A stretch of DNA of 53,639 bases from Phoronis australis. Its lineage: Eukaryota > Phoronida > Phoronidae. A model generated the notes under the pieces. The model had not been told where the DNA came from, ran no database searches, and saw nothing but the letters and a program-made list of their open reading frames with translations. Location of the stretch: positions 694,239-747,877 of the forward strand of contig NMRA01000113.1 of NCBI GenBank assembly GCA_002633005.1, in the 5' to 3' direction. The position numbers were made by a program, and so were the translations under genes. This document shows positions 1-12,834 of the stretch, piece after piece. Within the stretch, counting starts at the first letter, position 1, and every line of letters starts with the position of its first letter.

Positions 1-249
1 ATTGGCGTTACTTGAAACTGATTGTATTTCAATGAATTATTGTTTGTATTTGATAAAAATAAATGCTGTTGATATGACATTTAATAGTCTTTGTGCACAT
101 ATTTGACATTTTAATGTTTAACAACACGGCAAATGCACGGCTGGTTCCCGGCAACACGTACGCGAAGGGCGGGAACTTCAGCTTTCAAAGTTCGCCGGTA
201 GGTCCGCACTTCTGACCTTCGGCCTGGTTAAAAAAATGAAAAATTTGAT

Positions 250-445
250 TTCACGATTTTGGGAACTGAAATAGGGACTGCTCGAAGAAAAAGTTTCATA
301 ACGGGAGTATTTGTTCGAGTTGGAAGGAATTAAACACATCGACAACCTCCTAAGGTGTTCCTCTATGCGCAAAAGGTATTTATAACAACGTGACTTTGAT
401 GGTTTAGTCGGTGCGAGGCATAATTCGCCTAAAAGCTTACGGCGT
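250..445. repeat. Single arm of the foldback repeat family
   Basis: This ~195-bp stretch matches the segment at about 1054-1255 in the same orientation and the segment at 785-999 as its reverse complement. Shared landmarks are the block around ATTTTGGGAACTGAA and the block around GAGGCATAATTCGCC. It looks like one arm of the foldback element that lies just downstream. ORFs across it are by-products of the repeat and not genes. Confidence 0.7.
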
Positions 446-600
446 ACAGAGTGCCTATAGCCTCTGCATCGTCTCTGGTTTGGGCCAACAGAGGCGATGG
501 TCATTGCCTAGTTGTCGGATAGCTCGCATAACCGTCCCTGATTTTGGACTCGTTATTCAGTGATTGCCTGGTTCACTTAGTACTGTTACTGTCTGCCTGT

Positions 601-1331
601 GGTAGACAGTGACCACTGTCTCTAGCTGGCCAAATAGAGACTGTGTACCTGGGCGCGTAAAGCTGGAAGATTTTCGGCGGCAATAGTCGGATATAGAGGT
701 CCCTGATTTAGAGAACCAGTTAGTCCACTTAATAACGGGTGCGTTATTCAGTGATTGCCTGGTTCTCTAATTCAGGGACTGCTATATCCGACCAGTGCCT
801 TTTCAGCGAATTATGCCTCACACCGACTAAAGCATCAAAGTCACTTTGTAATAAACACAGAGGGACACCTTAGGATTTTAGTTAGGAGGCTGTTGATGTC
901 TTTAATTCCTTCCAACTTGAATAAATACTCCTGTTATTGAACTTTTTCTTTGAGCTGTCCTTCATTCTGTTCCCAAAATCAGTAACTGGCCATTTTTTTC
1001 CCAGCACGCACGCCAGGGGATATGATGTCATACCACCTGCCGCGGGCAATGTTCAAAATGGCCAGTTACTGATTTTGGGAACTGAACGTAGGACTGCTCG
1101 AAGAAAAAGTTTGATAACAGGAGTATTCGTTCGAGTTAGAAGGAATTAATGACATCGAGGGCCTTTTAAGGTGTCCCTCTATGCACGTAAGGGGTATGTA
1201 TAACAATGTGACTTTGATATTTTTAGCCGGTGTGAGGCATAATTCGCCGAAAAGTTTCCTGCGAATGAAGCACCTGATTGGGAGCTACACCGTTTCTATT
1301 TAGCCAGCTAGAGACGGTGGTCACTGTCTAT
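601..1331. mobile_element. Nested foldback (long inverted repeat) element
   Basis: An outer inverted repeat pairs about 601-645 with about 1290-1331 (GACAGTGACCAC / GTGGTCACTGTC). An inner inverted repeat of about 200 bp pairs 785-999 with 1054-1255 around a ~54-bp spacer. A smaller palindrome pairs about 686-720 with 757-792. No transposase frame is present, so this is probably a non-autonomous foldback DNA transposon. A 24-bp fragment of the outer arm recurs at 5621-5644. Confidence 0.65.
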
Positions 1332-1383
1332 GCCTGTGGCTGTGTCCGTAAAAAGCATCCGAACTACTTCATCAGTTTTGTCG

Positions 1384-1462
1384 TGAACACTGAAACTGAC
1401 ATGTACGTAAAACCTCTGACCTTTCAGGTCAGGTTTGTTAGGTGTGCCTAATTGGTTGTTAT
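1384..1462 (+). repeat. Direct repeat, copy 1 (~78 bp)
   Basis: The segment starting TGAACACTGAAACTGAC and ending CCTAATTGGTTGTTAT recurs at 2198-2275 in the same orientation with a few substitutions. The copies are about 815 bp apart and could be ends of a small insertion, but I see no coding content between them. Confidence 0.7.
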
Positions 1463-2197
1463 CAGTGCTCGACGCTATGAAAATCGCCCGTTTGGATATT
1501 GCGACTTAGACAAAGTACCAAGTCGCATTTTCAAAATCCACCATTCATAGGTCGCAAAATTTCCCTGCCATTTTTATGCGCCAAAATAGATTTTTTAGGT
1601 CATTGAGAAAATGTATAGATTATGGTCTTAACTACGTGATCAAATACTCACTAATTTCAGGTCACGAAATTGAGTTTGTATGTCGTTTGAAAAACATCCT
1701 GTCGAAAAAATCAGTGAAACGTTGCCCTAACCAAATGATATATTGATGCGTGGGAACAATTCAGCGCAAATTTCGCTACAAAAATGTGAGTATTCTAGCA
1801 AGGATTACTTTCGCTCTGGTAGTTCCATGTAGAAAGTTTGATCCCGTCAGGAACAGTGAGAGCATATTAAATTTGTGAACCTGTGTTTGGTTGGTTCTGT
1901 TCAGGTTATTTTGTCTCACCATTAATCTTTGTTCTTGTTAAGAACTGTGATATTGTTTTTGTTCAGGATGTGTTTGAAGTTATTTTTGTTGTTTCCCTGG
2001 TCCATGTAAGACGGGGTTTATTTTAGTTCAACCTCCAAGAGATTTGTTTTTATTGTCCTGCCATAACTTGGCTCAGCGGTTTATCACCAGTTGTTTTTTT
2101 AGGAGGGAGGAATAGTTCCTGTTTTTTATTTATTTTTGTCGACTTCCGTTTGAAATAGTGAGACTTCATCCTTTAATTGGGGAACAAAGGAATGTCT

Positions 2198-2275
2198 TGA
2201 ACACTGAAACTGACACGTATGTGACCTCTGACCTTTCAGGTTACGTTCTGTTAGGTTTGCCTAATTGGTTGTTAT
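2198..2275 (+). repeat. Direct repeat, copy 2 (~78 bp)
   Basis: Second copy of the repeat at 1384-1462. It keeps the CTCTGACCTTTCAGGT block and the CCTAATTGGTTGTTAT end. Confidence 0.7.
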
Positions 2276-5200
2276 GTGAACCCTGCTTGTGGCTAATTGG
2301 TCTATTGTTTTAGGCAATCAGGGCCTGGTGGTGTTATTTGGGTTGTCCGCTGAGCCCGCGTGCTCAGTCCCTTTCGTTCTTGTTGCATTTGAAGAAAGAC
2401 GTGTTTTGTTCTCCCGAACCAGCATTCATCTAACTTTTGAGTGTATTAACTGAGACTTGGACAGTGACTGTCAGCGTTGCCAGTGTTGGAATTACAAAGT
2501 CGTGGCTGAAGACTGGGGTTGGTTTGACTGTCATTCATACCTATGGAGAACCTCGTGGCTGGACAGAGTGCAGTGAGTGCTCTTATCAAGTAATGCCAGC
2601 TCAGGGAAGTTCACCACAGTTTTTGTTCTCTTTAAACTCCTCCACTTCCTTGACTCCATCTCTATATTGCAAATTTTAAATAGCTTCCTAAAGTCTAGGT
2701 TTAACTCTGTACCTTAGTGTGGTTCTTATGTGGTGTTGTATATGGAAAAAGATTGAAATTTTTCAGTTTTGTCTGCAATTTTGTGTCTAGTTCGCCTGAA
2801 CTCCTGTACAAGGCAAAATGCCAGCCAAATGTTATTCATTGACAACGAATCTTTGTATTGAAGTTTAAATAATTATGTTCATTCCCTTGGTCCATAATGC
2901 TCAGCCTCAGGCAATGTTTTCAGAGTTAATAACTTGTAACATGCTTATTAACCAAAGCCTTTGGCAAATCCCTCTAAGTTTTACTAAAATTCAAGACTAG
3001 AACATACAACAAACTGTACTGGTAACTCTCTTCGTAAACCATCTGATGCACTATCTGAGATTTTCAGAGTAGAGGCTCATGCAAACATTGGCGTTTGTTT
3101 GAGCACCACATTTGAAATTTTATTGTGTGTAACAGGCGTTGTTTTTGTTATCTTGTCTTCGAGTAACGTTGTGTGTTCATTTTGGACTGAATCTTCCGAT
3201 TCCGGATGCGGTTTAGAAAAATCCGACACTGAGTTATATTAGGACTAATAATATATGCTTTATTGCAAACACAAGATACAGTAGGCGATATACATACGGA
3301 TGTCATCAAAAGTACTCACATAGAATCTGCGAATATGATATAAAATGATTTTGACAGTGGGACGAGTAACTGCGGCAGCCGCTGGAAAACGTGAACAAGG
3401 ATAGTTTTAGAAGTGGCCGAAATGATTATCTGAGCTCACCCAACGCACGCGAAGCCTCATGAGCTGCACTGCAAAACTTTTGGTTAAACGAAAGGGATTG
3501 ATTTGATGAATGAGGAGCGTACAAACAACACTATAAGATAGAGGAACATTTAAGTTATTCTAGAGACTCTGGAAACTGGGCTCTGGTCGGGAGTGCATTT
3601 GGTGATGGGGGGTCATCACATTCTTTGAATCAGAGGTAGGATTACCTTATATGGTGTCCCATATATGGCAGTTCCAGCAAGACAAAGGCTCCGGATCCAT
3701 CTAGTAACAATCGGTCATAAATCACTCAAAGTACTGCAAGCCTAACAAGACCACCAGAGACCTACAGATATTTAATGTCCAGAAGGTGGCGGCACGTGCA
3801 CCTCTACATGTAATTCTGTTATTTGCTGGTTTCATTTACAAAGTACCAGCTGGAATCTTGTTGATGTTGCCATGGGATACGTCAAACAGAACTAGAGAAA
3901 TTGTTATTGACAACTACAGCATGAAGTTATGAAAAGACCTCCACCACTGTAGGATACTTATTTGATGGGTCTTGCTCAAAGTGTATTGTTGAACAAGAAC
4001 CCAGGGTGAAACATCCGAGTTCTTTTGATGTTCAGAGGTACTCACCTACCTCACCTTGGGTCTGTGGGAATCTCTCCCATGAAAGAATTTAAGTTCAAGA
4101 AGTCCAGTATTCTTTGTTGTTTTTCTCGAGTTGGATAGATGTGATGAAACTGAGAAAGCTGCGAAAGACCTGTTTCCAATATCCAGTAGCATATGTTGCC
4201 TGAAAGATCGTAATAAAATGTGTTCATTAAGAAATCAAACCCTGGCCACAAGATTTGGATGCCTATACGCGAGCTATTCAGCTAAAAGCCAGTTAAGCTT
4301 TTAAAAACCTAGCAAGCTATTATCACTCACGGGAAGTGACGTTTTGCAAAATCTCTTCAAAAGACATGTCGCTATAAGGTACCTTTAAAGCGAATTAGAA
4401 AGACCTTTGGAGGCTACCAATGTCAATAAATTTTTCCAAACCATACATGTTTTGACAAGCAACAAGTTCCATCATTCTCTAACGAAACTGATTTTTGGTT
4501 TTCTTTTTGTTCAATATACTCGGGAGCCAAACTGAAATTTATGGAGAATAAGTTGCCTGTGGGGCACACCAACAGGACCTAGTGATGACTTTATTATGTA
4601 CGTCTACTGGATCTCACTAACTACAGATTCACCACACTCAATCCTATAGTAACTGGGAAGGAGTGTATCTTCGAATTTTCTCCATCGGGTGGTCCCCTAT
4701 CCCACCTTTCTGTCTCAGCTGGACTATTGCAGTGTTCTGTAGTACCTGGATCTGGGATTACTTGGAAGTCCCAACTTTGTTGTTACATATTTTTCTTGTT
4801 GCATACTTGTAATCACAAGAGTTATTATTACCCATTAAGTCATCCTAGGTACAGTCTGGATGTTTATTGCAGCCCATTTCACATGACTTTTTGGTCCTCA
4901 CTTGAACCGGCAAAGTACCATAGAGACTATGCCATGCGCCCTACTTGCACATCTGAATTAAGTCATGTTTTCCAGTCCTACCGGGGTCTGCCGAAAAAAA
5001 AACAATATTCTGATGGCTGTACTTATGGCTCGGAACATTGTAAGTGTATGCCTATTAGAGTTAAGATCACAATATTCTTCTTGAAAGTCGACACATGGCC
5101 ATGCTTAGTTTTGTGAATTCACAACAGGTGGTGAAAGCATAGTTAGTACGTGTTATGGCAAAAACCAACTTAATTTTGATCTAAGTTAAGACCCAAAAAC

Positions 5201-7847
5201 TGACTTTGGGATTTTAGTCTTCAGTCCTAACTTTGCTCAAATTTCGGTCGCAACGTAGACAATTTTTTGTCTTTAAATGTAGGACCATGTTGACAAGTTT
5301 GTTGCGGTGAAGTCAAAACCAGAATTCAGGCCCTTAGCCAGCATTGAGCGGGTAGGGGGTGTGGTTTGAATTTTTGGACCGGTGGACCTTTGATATTTTG
5401 CAAACGTCGACTCTGTAGAGTTTTCAGTATGGCCCTTGACACACCTTATTTAGGGAGGAAATGAAATCTGTACACACAACGATGACTCTCAGTTCTATGT
5501 TTCTGAGATGAGACAAACGTGTAAACCGTACCAGAAATGAGGATGCTGTGGCGGTTGCTCGCGAAGAACTTTGTTTGGATTTCATGTAGACACTGACCTC
5601 CGTCTGGCTGCCCAGTACAACTAGAGACGGTGGTCACTGTCTAGATTCATTTTCAATGTGCATGCGAAATTGCCCGCATGTCTTAACACGGACAAATGAG
5701 TATGCATTAGCATTTTTAAAACTGAGAATATAAAGTACGAATATTGAATTATCAACCACAATACATTCATCAAATCCATGTCAAGATCACATCGCAGCAT
5801 GACTGAAATGTTTAGGGCTGCTGCGCCTCAGCTTCACCCAAGGAACCTGGCACCCTGTCCCTGCCAGTCTTCACGAAATCAGGGAGTCCCATTCAGTCTT
5901 CTTAAATTTAAAACCGTCATTGGTCGCCGCAGCCCTGACTCATGGGTGGCGCAGCGATGAAATAAGTGGGGGGCTATAGCCCTCCAGTCCCCTATCAGGT
6001 ACATCACCCATGGACCCAGGCCCCAGATGTTGTCCCAGCATGATTTAGAATGAGTTGTGAACATACAGTTAGACTTGTCGGAGTTCTGATTTTGGAATTG
6101 GGGAAATTTGATGTAGTGTTTTTTCGAAGGTAGCGAACCTTCGGAGTCATAGTGAGCTTTCTCAGTAGTGGACCTTTAGCATACATGTAGTAACATGTAA
6201 CCTTGGAAATCTTTTCCATCAAGTTTGTTACTCGTATGAAGTCTGCGGACTGTGCACCATGGACACTGATTGACAAGAGAAGACTTTCTTTATTGACCAA
6301 ATTTGAAGTCTAGGCCTTCTTTTCCCTAATGAAGTTAAAATGCTTGACGGGGTTTTCTCATTGCAAGGAAACATGGTAGTTTTTTAGCACGGCAGAAGAC
6401 TGCCTATAGTGAACTTACAGTCAGCGTGTGCTGAATTTAAAAGAAAGGAAACGCACACATGTGTACACGCATGCACGTCAATGCACCAATCCACAGTCAG
6501 AGTGCACACTTGATGAACAACATATTTGCATATTTGACGATTACTTTCAATTAAAAACTTGAAAATGCCTGCACTTTTCAGTACTAATTGCTAGCAATTA
6601 AACCAAAATAGCACACTAACAAATCACAAATTACGGCTGTTCAGTTTCCTGGCCGATTTTAAGGCATTCACATTGCACTATTTTTTGGAAGCTGATCAAG
6701 CCTCCTCTTGTCGTCTGCACAATATCCTGTCATTTACACAAACACCACTCGGGCGAAGTTAGCCGGGTACTGCCCAATGCCATGTGAAGCGCTTAATTGA
6801 ATCGGAAGCAATTTCAAAATTATTACTAACTTAGTTATTGTAGTTAGTAGTACCAGTTGCTGCAACAATTTTTTGTTGTTGTCCACCTATATCCTTATAT
6901 AAAAATATCTTTAATGGATATGCAGGGACTGGACCTTTTCCACGGAGGGGGGATTTAATCGAACCCCCCCCCCGAACCTCCCTTGCTATGGGCCTGGAAT
7001 TATGGAAGAATTAAATGACTGAGTTAGTTGTATAATTAATTGAAAGTGCAGATTTCAGCCACACGAAGATTCAACTGTCTGAGTGTCTGGTATGCATTAC
7101 ATTTATCAAATGAGCATGAAAAAGCACTGAAAGTTAGCTTTATGATGTGGAAGGCATGACGACGGTATACAAATAGCTTTGGTGTACTGCTAGAATGATT
7201 TTTCGGAAGAGATGTTTTCCAGCGTAGTGGTGGCCCATTGAAGTTAGCTATTACTAAATGATGATGGAGTTTTCGCTGCTTAAAAAAATTGTCCTCCACG
7301 GTGCCTCCTGCAAGTCACATGTGATGTGGGTGTAAATCCGAAGCAGTGCCTGTTTCTTAAAATGTTCCATGTTAAGGGGTGGAAATGATTGCATGGTTGC
7401 ACCTATAAATTCCAGCCCCAGTCCCACACTAACAAACACCAAATTCATGGTTTGAATTACATACCAGTTCCCTAAGCTCCACACACAGACCAAAAATACC
7501 CCTTGACCAAATGCCATACCCCATAATCAAACTCCAGTAATAGACCATTGGGCTTTTTGTGTGCTGTGACACTAAGAAACAGATTACTTGTGGTGTTTTA
7601 CGGATTTGTTTTTTATGTACATATTCACAATGGTTTGGGTGGTAGGTTGTTCTGTTCTCAATTATTGATTTCATGTATAATATCAAACAGCTGACTATTT
7701 GACTAAAACAAGTTTTTAGTCTATGGAAAGCACTTTTCAAACACATGTTGCTAGATGAAGTCTTGGTTCATACTGGCAAAACATCATTTTAATTCTGTTT
7801 TTAAATTCATTTGTGTTTACACCAACAATAGAGTTAAAGCATTTCAT
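2276..7847. other. Upstream non-coding stretch, no gene recognised
   Basis: Open frames here (for example 129 codons at 4727-5116 and about 100 codons on the minus strand at 6004-6300 and 7429-7746) have no recognisable domains and no convincing splice-linked partners. The only repeat noted is the 24-bp foldback fragment at 5621-5644. Distal 5' UTR exons or enhancers of Piezo could lie here, but nothing in the sequence identifies them. Confidence 0.5.
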
Positions 7848-8560
7848 TGTTGGTTTTACTCTGAAAATAGAATTTAAAAACTAGCTAATGCGTATTGGTT
7901 TTACTCTGAAGACCCTTTCATATGGACTTAACTCTGGTCTGAGGGGAGCGTCGACGTAAACGGCGCAGTTAACTGGACCGTTCATACCGGCTTTGGTAGT
8001 TAATGAACATCAAAGTAAACGGGAGGTTACGCTGTGGTCATTGAAGTTATCACAAGGTAGTGCTGCAGGCTGAGGTTTTTTCAATGTGACAATTTGGGAA
8101 CATTTACATGTGCTAATTGACATTAAACTTATTTTTAAATCGATTGGTTATTATTAGAGAGCAAAATATAAGCAGCTATTAGCGACGGCATTATCCTGTA
8201 ATTGTTGATGATCACAGTGGCACTTAGCACAATAACTTCGATTGGACCGAAGTTAACAGTTCTTGCTGCACCGCAGTGTCGACGCTGCCTCTGTTAAATC
8301 AACCTGTGAACTACGATACAGGACCAGAGTTCAGCGTTCATACTGACCACAACTCCCCAAACCATCGACGCCTCGACGTTAGTATGAAAGGCCCTTGAGA
8401 ATGTATGAACTAGGCAATCTGTGTTGGTTTCACTCTGAGAATGGTATGTATGAACTAGGTAGCCTGTTTTGGTTTTACTCTGAGAATAGAATGTATGGTC
8501 TAGGTAATCTGTGTTGGTTTCACTCTGAGAAAAGAATGTAGGAACTAGCTAATCTGCACT
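7848..8560 (+). repeat. ~45-bp tandem repeat split by an insertion
   Basis: Units starting TTGGTTTTACTCTGA occur at about 7850 and 7894, then resume at about 8424, 8469 and 8514 with a period of 44-45 bp. The break between the two halves is filled by the inverted-repeat element at 7909-8396, so the array is older than the insertion. Confidence 0.7.
7909..8396. mobile_element. MITE-like insertion with short terminal inverted repeats
   Basis: The ~488-bp insert has related ends: CCCTTTCATA near the left edge, and TATGAAAGGCCC at the right, whose complement is GGGCCTTTCATA. A second inner pair is ACTCTGGTC and its complement GACCAGAGT. It has no coding frame and interrupts a 45-bp tandem array, which fixes its borders to within a few bases. 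The superfamily is not identifiable. Confidence 0.6.
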
Positions 8561-9765
8561 TGCCATTGTGTGTACCATAAGTGAGTTTTTGAAATAGCTG
8601 CGCCATATTAAAATTCACTTATGCACCAGACAGCGATCAAGTCTTTGGTTGACGAGCTTTCAGCGCCACCTACAAATCCCATGTAATGCAGACGGGTGGT
8701 TTCAACCTACTGGTGTTTTAACACCTTTCCTGCAATTATGATGCTGACAAATTTCCACTTCTTTGCGGTGGGATGTACTAATGACAAAAAAAAGTAAAGC
8801 CTGTTGAAATATCAATGGATGAACAAGGACATTTGATAAAAATTGTCCCAAGTATTCATAGCTATAGTTGGAATGAGCCTTGGTGGCACAGTTGGACTGG
8901 GGCACATGCTCAGTAAGCAGGTCTAGTCTACAGTACTCTTTTCCAGTGCTAGGACTCTTCTAGTGAATTGATCATGCAACATGTCTTTTCATTGATTAAG
9001 AGAATGAAGTAACATCTGGACATTCCAATTGGTTGGAAAATACCGGTAGTATTCAGGCTTTGCAATTGGCTGATGTTGAGAAATGCGGCAGTATACTGCT
9101 CCATCTATTAAGAAATGCCTTTGTGGTTTGCGATTAATGTTCCTGTTTTTTGAAACTGATGCAGAAATTTCAAGGTGTCAAACAAAACAAAGATGATTTA
9201 CAATACTTTTCTGGCTCATTCCCCTACCATTTGGCATGTCCAAACCAAGGCATGTGCACTGATGCCCACCCATGGACTGAATGAACTTGGAATGATCATC
9301 TTAGCTTGTCATCTGCTTTTGCCATTCTACATTAATGGTGGACAACTCAGTTTGTTCAATCCTGTCATATCTTGGTTCATATCTCTTAAGGTGTTTGTGA
9401 TAAGACTATACCTTATTTTTAGAAAGTTTATTTCTTCATCTTGATTACAACTAGTCACATGAGTAACATCACAAAGAAGTAGTGTCGAGAACTGTTTTGT
9501 ATTAAAGTCAGGTATGTCTGACTGTGCTATGACTTGGCTGATGTTGGTAGCAGCAGGTAGGGAGGCAGGCATGTAAGCTAGCAGCTGGCTAACTGGCAGA
9601 ATTAGTTATTAGTAATAATGATGGACATATAGCCTAAAGGAGTAGTTCTGTCAGCAGACTACGCCAAACACGGTTTAAGAGTCTAGGAATTTTTCAAATT
9701 TGGAAAGCATTTTGCTACTTACACCATGGAGAGTGTGTGGGGTAGAGTTATAGAAGGGTACGAAG
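8561..9765. other. Non-coding stretch, nothing recognised
   Basis: I see no splice-linked coding sequence or obvious repeat. Short open frames on both strands are compatible with chance. Confidence 0.5.
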
Positions 9766-9912
9766 TTGTTGGGGACATGCCAGGAGGTAGTGGTGGGGAG
9801 AGGTCAATCAGTTGGAGTAAAGGGACATGCTAGGGGGACTGGGATGGGAGAAGCCACACAGTTGGGATGGAGACATGTCAGGGTGTAGGAGTAGAGGAGA
9901 GCAAGTCATAAT
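9766..9912 (+). repeat. Degenerate tandem repeat, about 3 x 50-60 bp
   Basis: Three imperfect copies of a G-rich unit follow each other, each holding a GGGACATGCCAGG-like block (GGGACATGCTAGG, GAGACATGTCAGG) and a GTTGG start. There is no coding context. Confidence 0.55.
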
Positions 9913-10375
9913 GGTGTGAACAAGTCGCACGTTGCAACCACTTTGTCTGATCAACTGAATCACTGTTAAGTTATTACCCTTTCTGGCATCATTAAGTTAC
10001 TGGGGGCACAGCAGGGTCATGCCCCCTGCTTGTTGTTAAATGCTCTCCCCTTGGTTAAAGCCTATTTCAATTGTGCCTTCCCTCTGTTATTTGGAAAGTG
10101 CCCCAGGTTGTCACTTATTTCACTTTAATCCCCCCGTGAAAAGTATCGTTTTTGCGCATATGAGTTCATGTACCTGATTTGCACTAAGAAGTTCTTAGAA
10201 ATTGGCGGAGGGGTTACCAGGCTTGGGAACACCAGTTTTGGGAGGAGAGGGGGGACACTAGGCGGAGGGATCATCGAGAGGGGTAAAATCAAACCGGGGG
10301 AGAATTGTTTGAGAAGTAGTTGTATGGGAGAATAAAGAAGCTGAGGATTTAGGGGTGTGCTTCTTTTTCATTTAG

Positions 10376-11330
10376 CGTTGGCACTGAGTTTTTGGCATCC
10401 ACCTCTATCTCGGCCAAACCATTGTAAGGATTTTTATCATAATTAGTGTGTTCCTACTAAGAAGAAGAGGGCTGACAATGATTGCTGGATGGGTTCGGCC
10501 ACTGTGGCACCCCTTAGAAGCAGCTATTTCTCATTTGAAGTCCTTAACCGCTGCAGGATCTTTGTGAAATTTGGCAGGTGTACTATGCACATGATAGTGG
10601 ATGATGATGACTTTTGTACCTAACTGACTTCCATTATGCCCCGAAGTGGGGATTTTAATTTTTACGTTTTCTTCCGTTTCTTCAGAGTTCTTTAAAAGGT
10701 TTTTATGAAATTTGGCTCATGGTTTTCTATTAGAGATGAAATACTCCTTCCCATCCTAACACGAGTTTCACTTTTTATACACTATCTAGTGGACATTTCA
10801 TTTATTTTTTTTTGATTTTTTTGGCATCTGCCTCTTAATGTCAGTGAAATCAGGATCATTTCTGTCAGCAAGTGCTGATTTTGGACATGTTGTGGTGCCC
10901 TCTAGTTGCAGTTTTGTTGCGTGTTGCACAATACCAAGTTCATTGATAGATGTTTATGAAATATGTATATGTGGTTAGTTTTGTGTGTTTTTGTATTTGT
11001 GTTTGTCTTGATATCCAGCAAGTTCCATGAAATATGGCTAATAAGTTACTGTGGCATAGATGGCAACATATGCCTTGTTTCAGGTGGATTTGATCTATGT
11101 TGTGCCACCCAGTGGTCCTTTTACTATTTTCGTTAAGTTCTTTGTTGCCCACCTCCCTATCTTCCAAACTGCATGAAGGGTGGCAGGTGTGCTCTTTTGA
11201 GGAGAGCATTGGGACTCTACACACCCTACTGTCTGTTTTAAGTTTACTAGCATTGCTCCCTTTTGTGGGAATGCTCAAAATAATCACCATGCTTTGTATC
11301 TGTGCTAGGGTTGGCGTTAATGCTACCTCT
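10376..11330 (+). repeat. Degenerate copy of the ABC-monomer repeat element
   Basis: Phrases typical of the family recur here: TATCTCGGCCAAACC, GGATCTTTGTGAAATTTGGC, GTTCCTACTAAGAAGA and GTGCCACCCAGTGGTCC (11102-11118). They follow the same order and ~140-bp spacing as the better-preserved array at 45,893-47,552. This copy is old and truncated. The overlapping 143-codon and 131-codon open frames at 10940-11528 are mostly repeat sequence. Confidence 0.6.
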
Positions 11331-11689
11331 ATCACTGAAATACATTACGAAAGTGAAAGCACGCAATTTTCTGTGAACCTATGCGTTCTAGAGAACGCAA
11401 TTAATTTATCAATGAAACAAACCGTAGCTAAGTCACAACTTGTCTGTTTTTGTATCCACAAGTTCGTAAACTCTGAAATTTTACTCCAAGTTCACGAGGA
11501 TGTTCGTCATTCCGACTTCCTCACCTAGTACAACGCAGATGACTGATGCAGCTGAGAGGACAATTCTGACATTTTAATTTGTCAACTCAAATCTCGCAAG
11601 ACTTCACCTGTTAACACACAAGACAATAATTTACGAGACTCACACTTATAGTCATTCGGCAAGCCTGTTGCATGACAGCGTTTTCCCCC

Positions 11690-12205
11690 TTCACTGACTT
11701 TACCAGACATAGAAGGTTGTGAGCCTGTGATAACATCTAGCTTCTTTGTTAACCACCAAGGGCAGTCTTTAGTCTGGTATTTTACAACAGGCAGGCCAAT
11801 TATCTACCAAGCTTATTACAGACCACCTGTGAATACAATCAAACCCAGAGCCAGTTGGTACATTGGGAAAGAATAGGTTGTCTTAACTTCGATTGTAGTG
11901 GGGCGATTTTGGCAATTCAAAAACTAAACATGATCACCATTTGACAAGGATTTCAGAAATGCTATTGATTTATGTTCAGATATGTTATAACTTAACTTTT
12001 ATTTTTAACAGCACAGCCCAGTCAGGCTAGATACGATCTTATTGGAGATTAGAGCAATTATCAAACAAAAAGAGACTCTCCAACCATAAATGCCAGAATG
12101 GACTTAATCAATCATTTAAGATATTGGCTACAGGGGTCATCTTCCCAACTTGCGTTGGGCTATAAAATCGAACAAGTTGGGAGCAACGGGAAAACGCCAT
12201 AATGG
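11690..12205 (-). mobile_element. Dispersed ~520-bp repeat, copy 1
   Basis: This segment is the reverse complement of about 21,985-22,515. Shared blocks include AGAGACTCTCCAACCATAAA, the GCCAGAATGGACTTAATCA block and GCACAGCCCAGTCAGGCTAG. No transposase frame is seen, so it is probably a non-autonomous transposon. Confidence 0.7.
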
Positions 12206-12757
12206 GGTTTATCATATTGTATAACTGAACTAAAATGATAATTTACTCACATGTTTTCACAAAATATGTGTCGTTTTGGATTTGTGAATTATTTTTTGTC
12301 TTGTTTCTGTATAGAAAATAAGAAAATATGATGAGCTTGCACGTAGATTTTTCAGTAATTTTACCACGCAGCCTTTTAACTGTTGTACTGACGATGTGAA
12401 TGTCGAGGACTCCGAGTGTACACACCCGACTGTACTATTAGGCTCAGAGTGACAGGATAAATAACTATTTCTATTTGTGAATTTATAACTGTTTATTCTT
12501 TTGCCACAACATATTATTATATATTGCAATGTCATCCTGTTTTTTTAGAGTTGACCTGAAACATTCCCACAATTGTCTCAATAATAAATAGTTTTACAAA
12601 GAAAATAACATAATGTTGCAATTGCCAACATGTTTTTTGACAGCTCCACTGTCACTTTCAAGGCTAAGAAAATATGGCTACCCAAAACCATGGTATCACA
12701 AGCATGGCTTACTACAAAATGTGGAATGAACAGTCCTACTTGTACGGTTGCATAATT

Positions 12758-12834
12758 ACTTGGCGAAATAAATTTCGCCAAGTATGTTGCTCTTCCACTA
12801 AGTTTTTTACTTGGCGAAATAAATTTCGCCAAGT
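12758..12834. repeat. Two identical 26-bp palindromes, 51 bp apart
   Basis: At 12758-12783 and again at 12809-12834 the sequence ACTTGGCGAAAT is followed by AA and its exact complement ATTTCGCCAAGT. Half-site variants (AATTTCGCCAAG) recur near 13849 and 13999, so the motif belongs to a local repeat family. It could be a dimeric protein-binding site or transposon-end sequence. Confidence 0.8.

Noticed and set aside
4727-5116. 129-codon open frame upstream of Piezo
   Set aside because: No domain or splice context; Cys/Tyr/Ser-rich composition as expected from translated AT-rich non-coding DNA.
11097-11528. 143-codon open frame (+) and its 131-codon minus-strand overlap
   Set aside because: Most of the frame is a decayed ABC-monomer repeat; no domain, signal or splice-linked partner was recognised.
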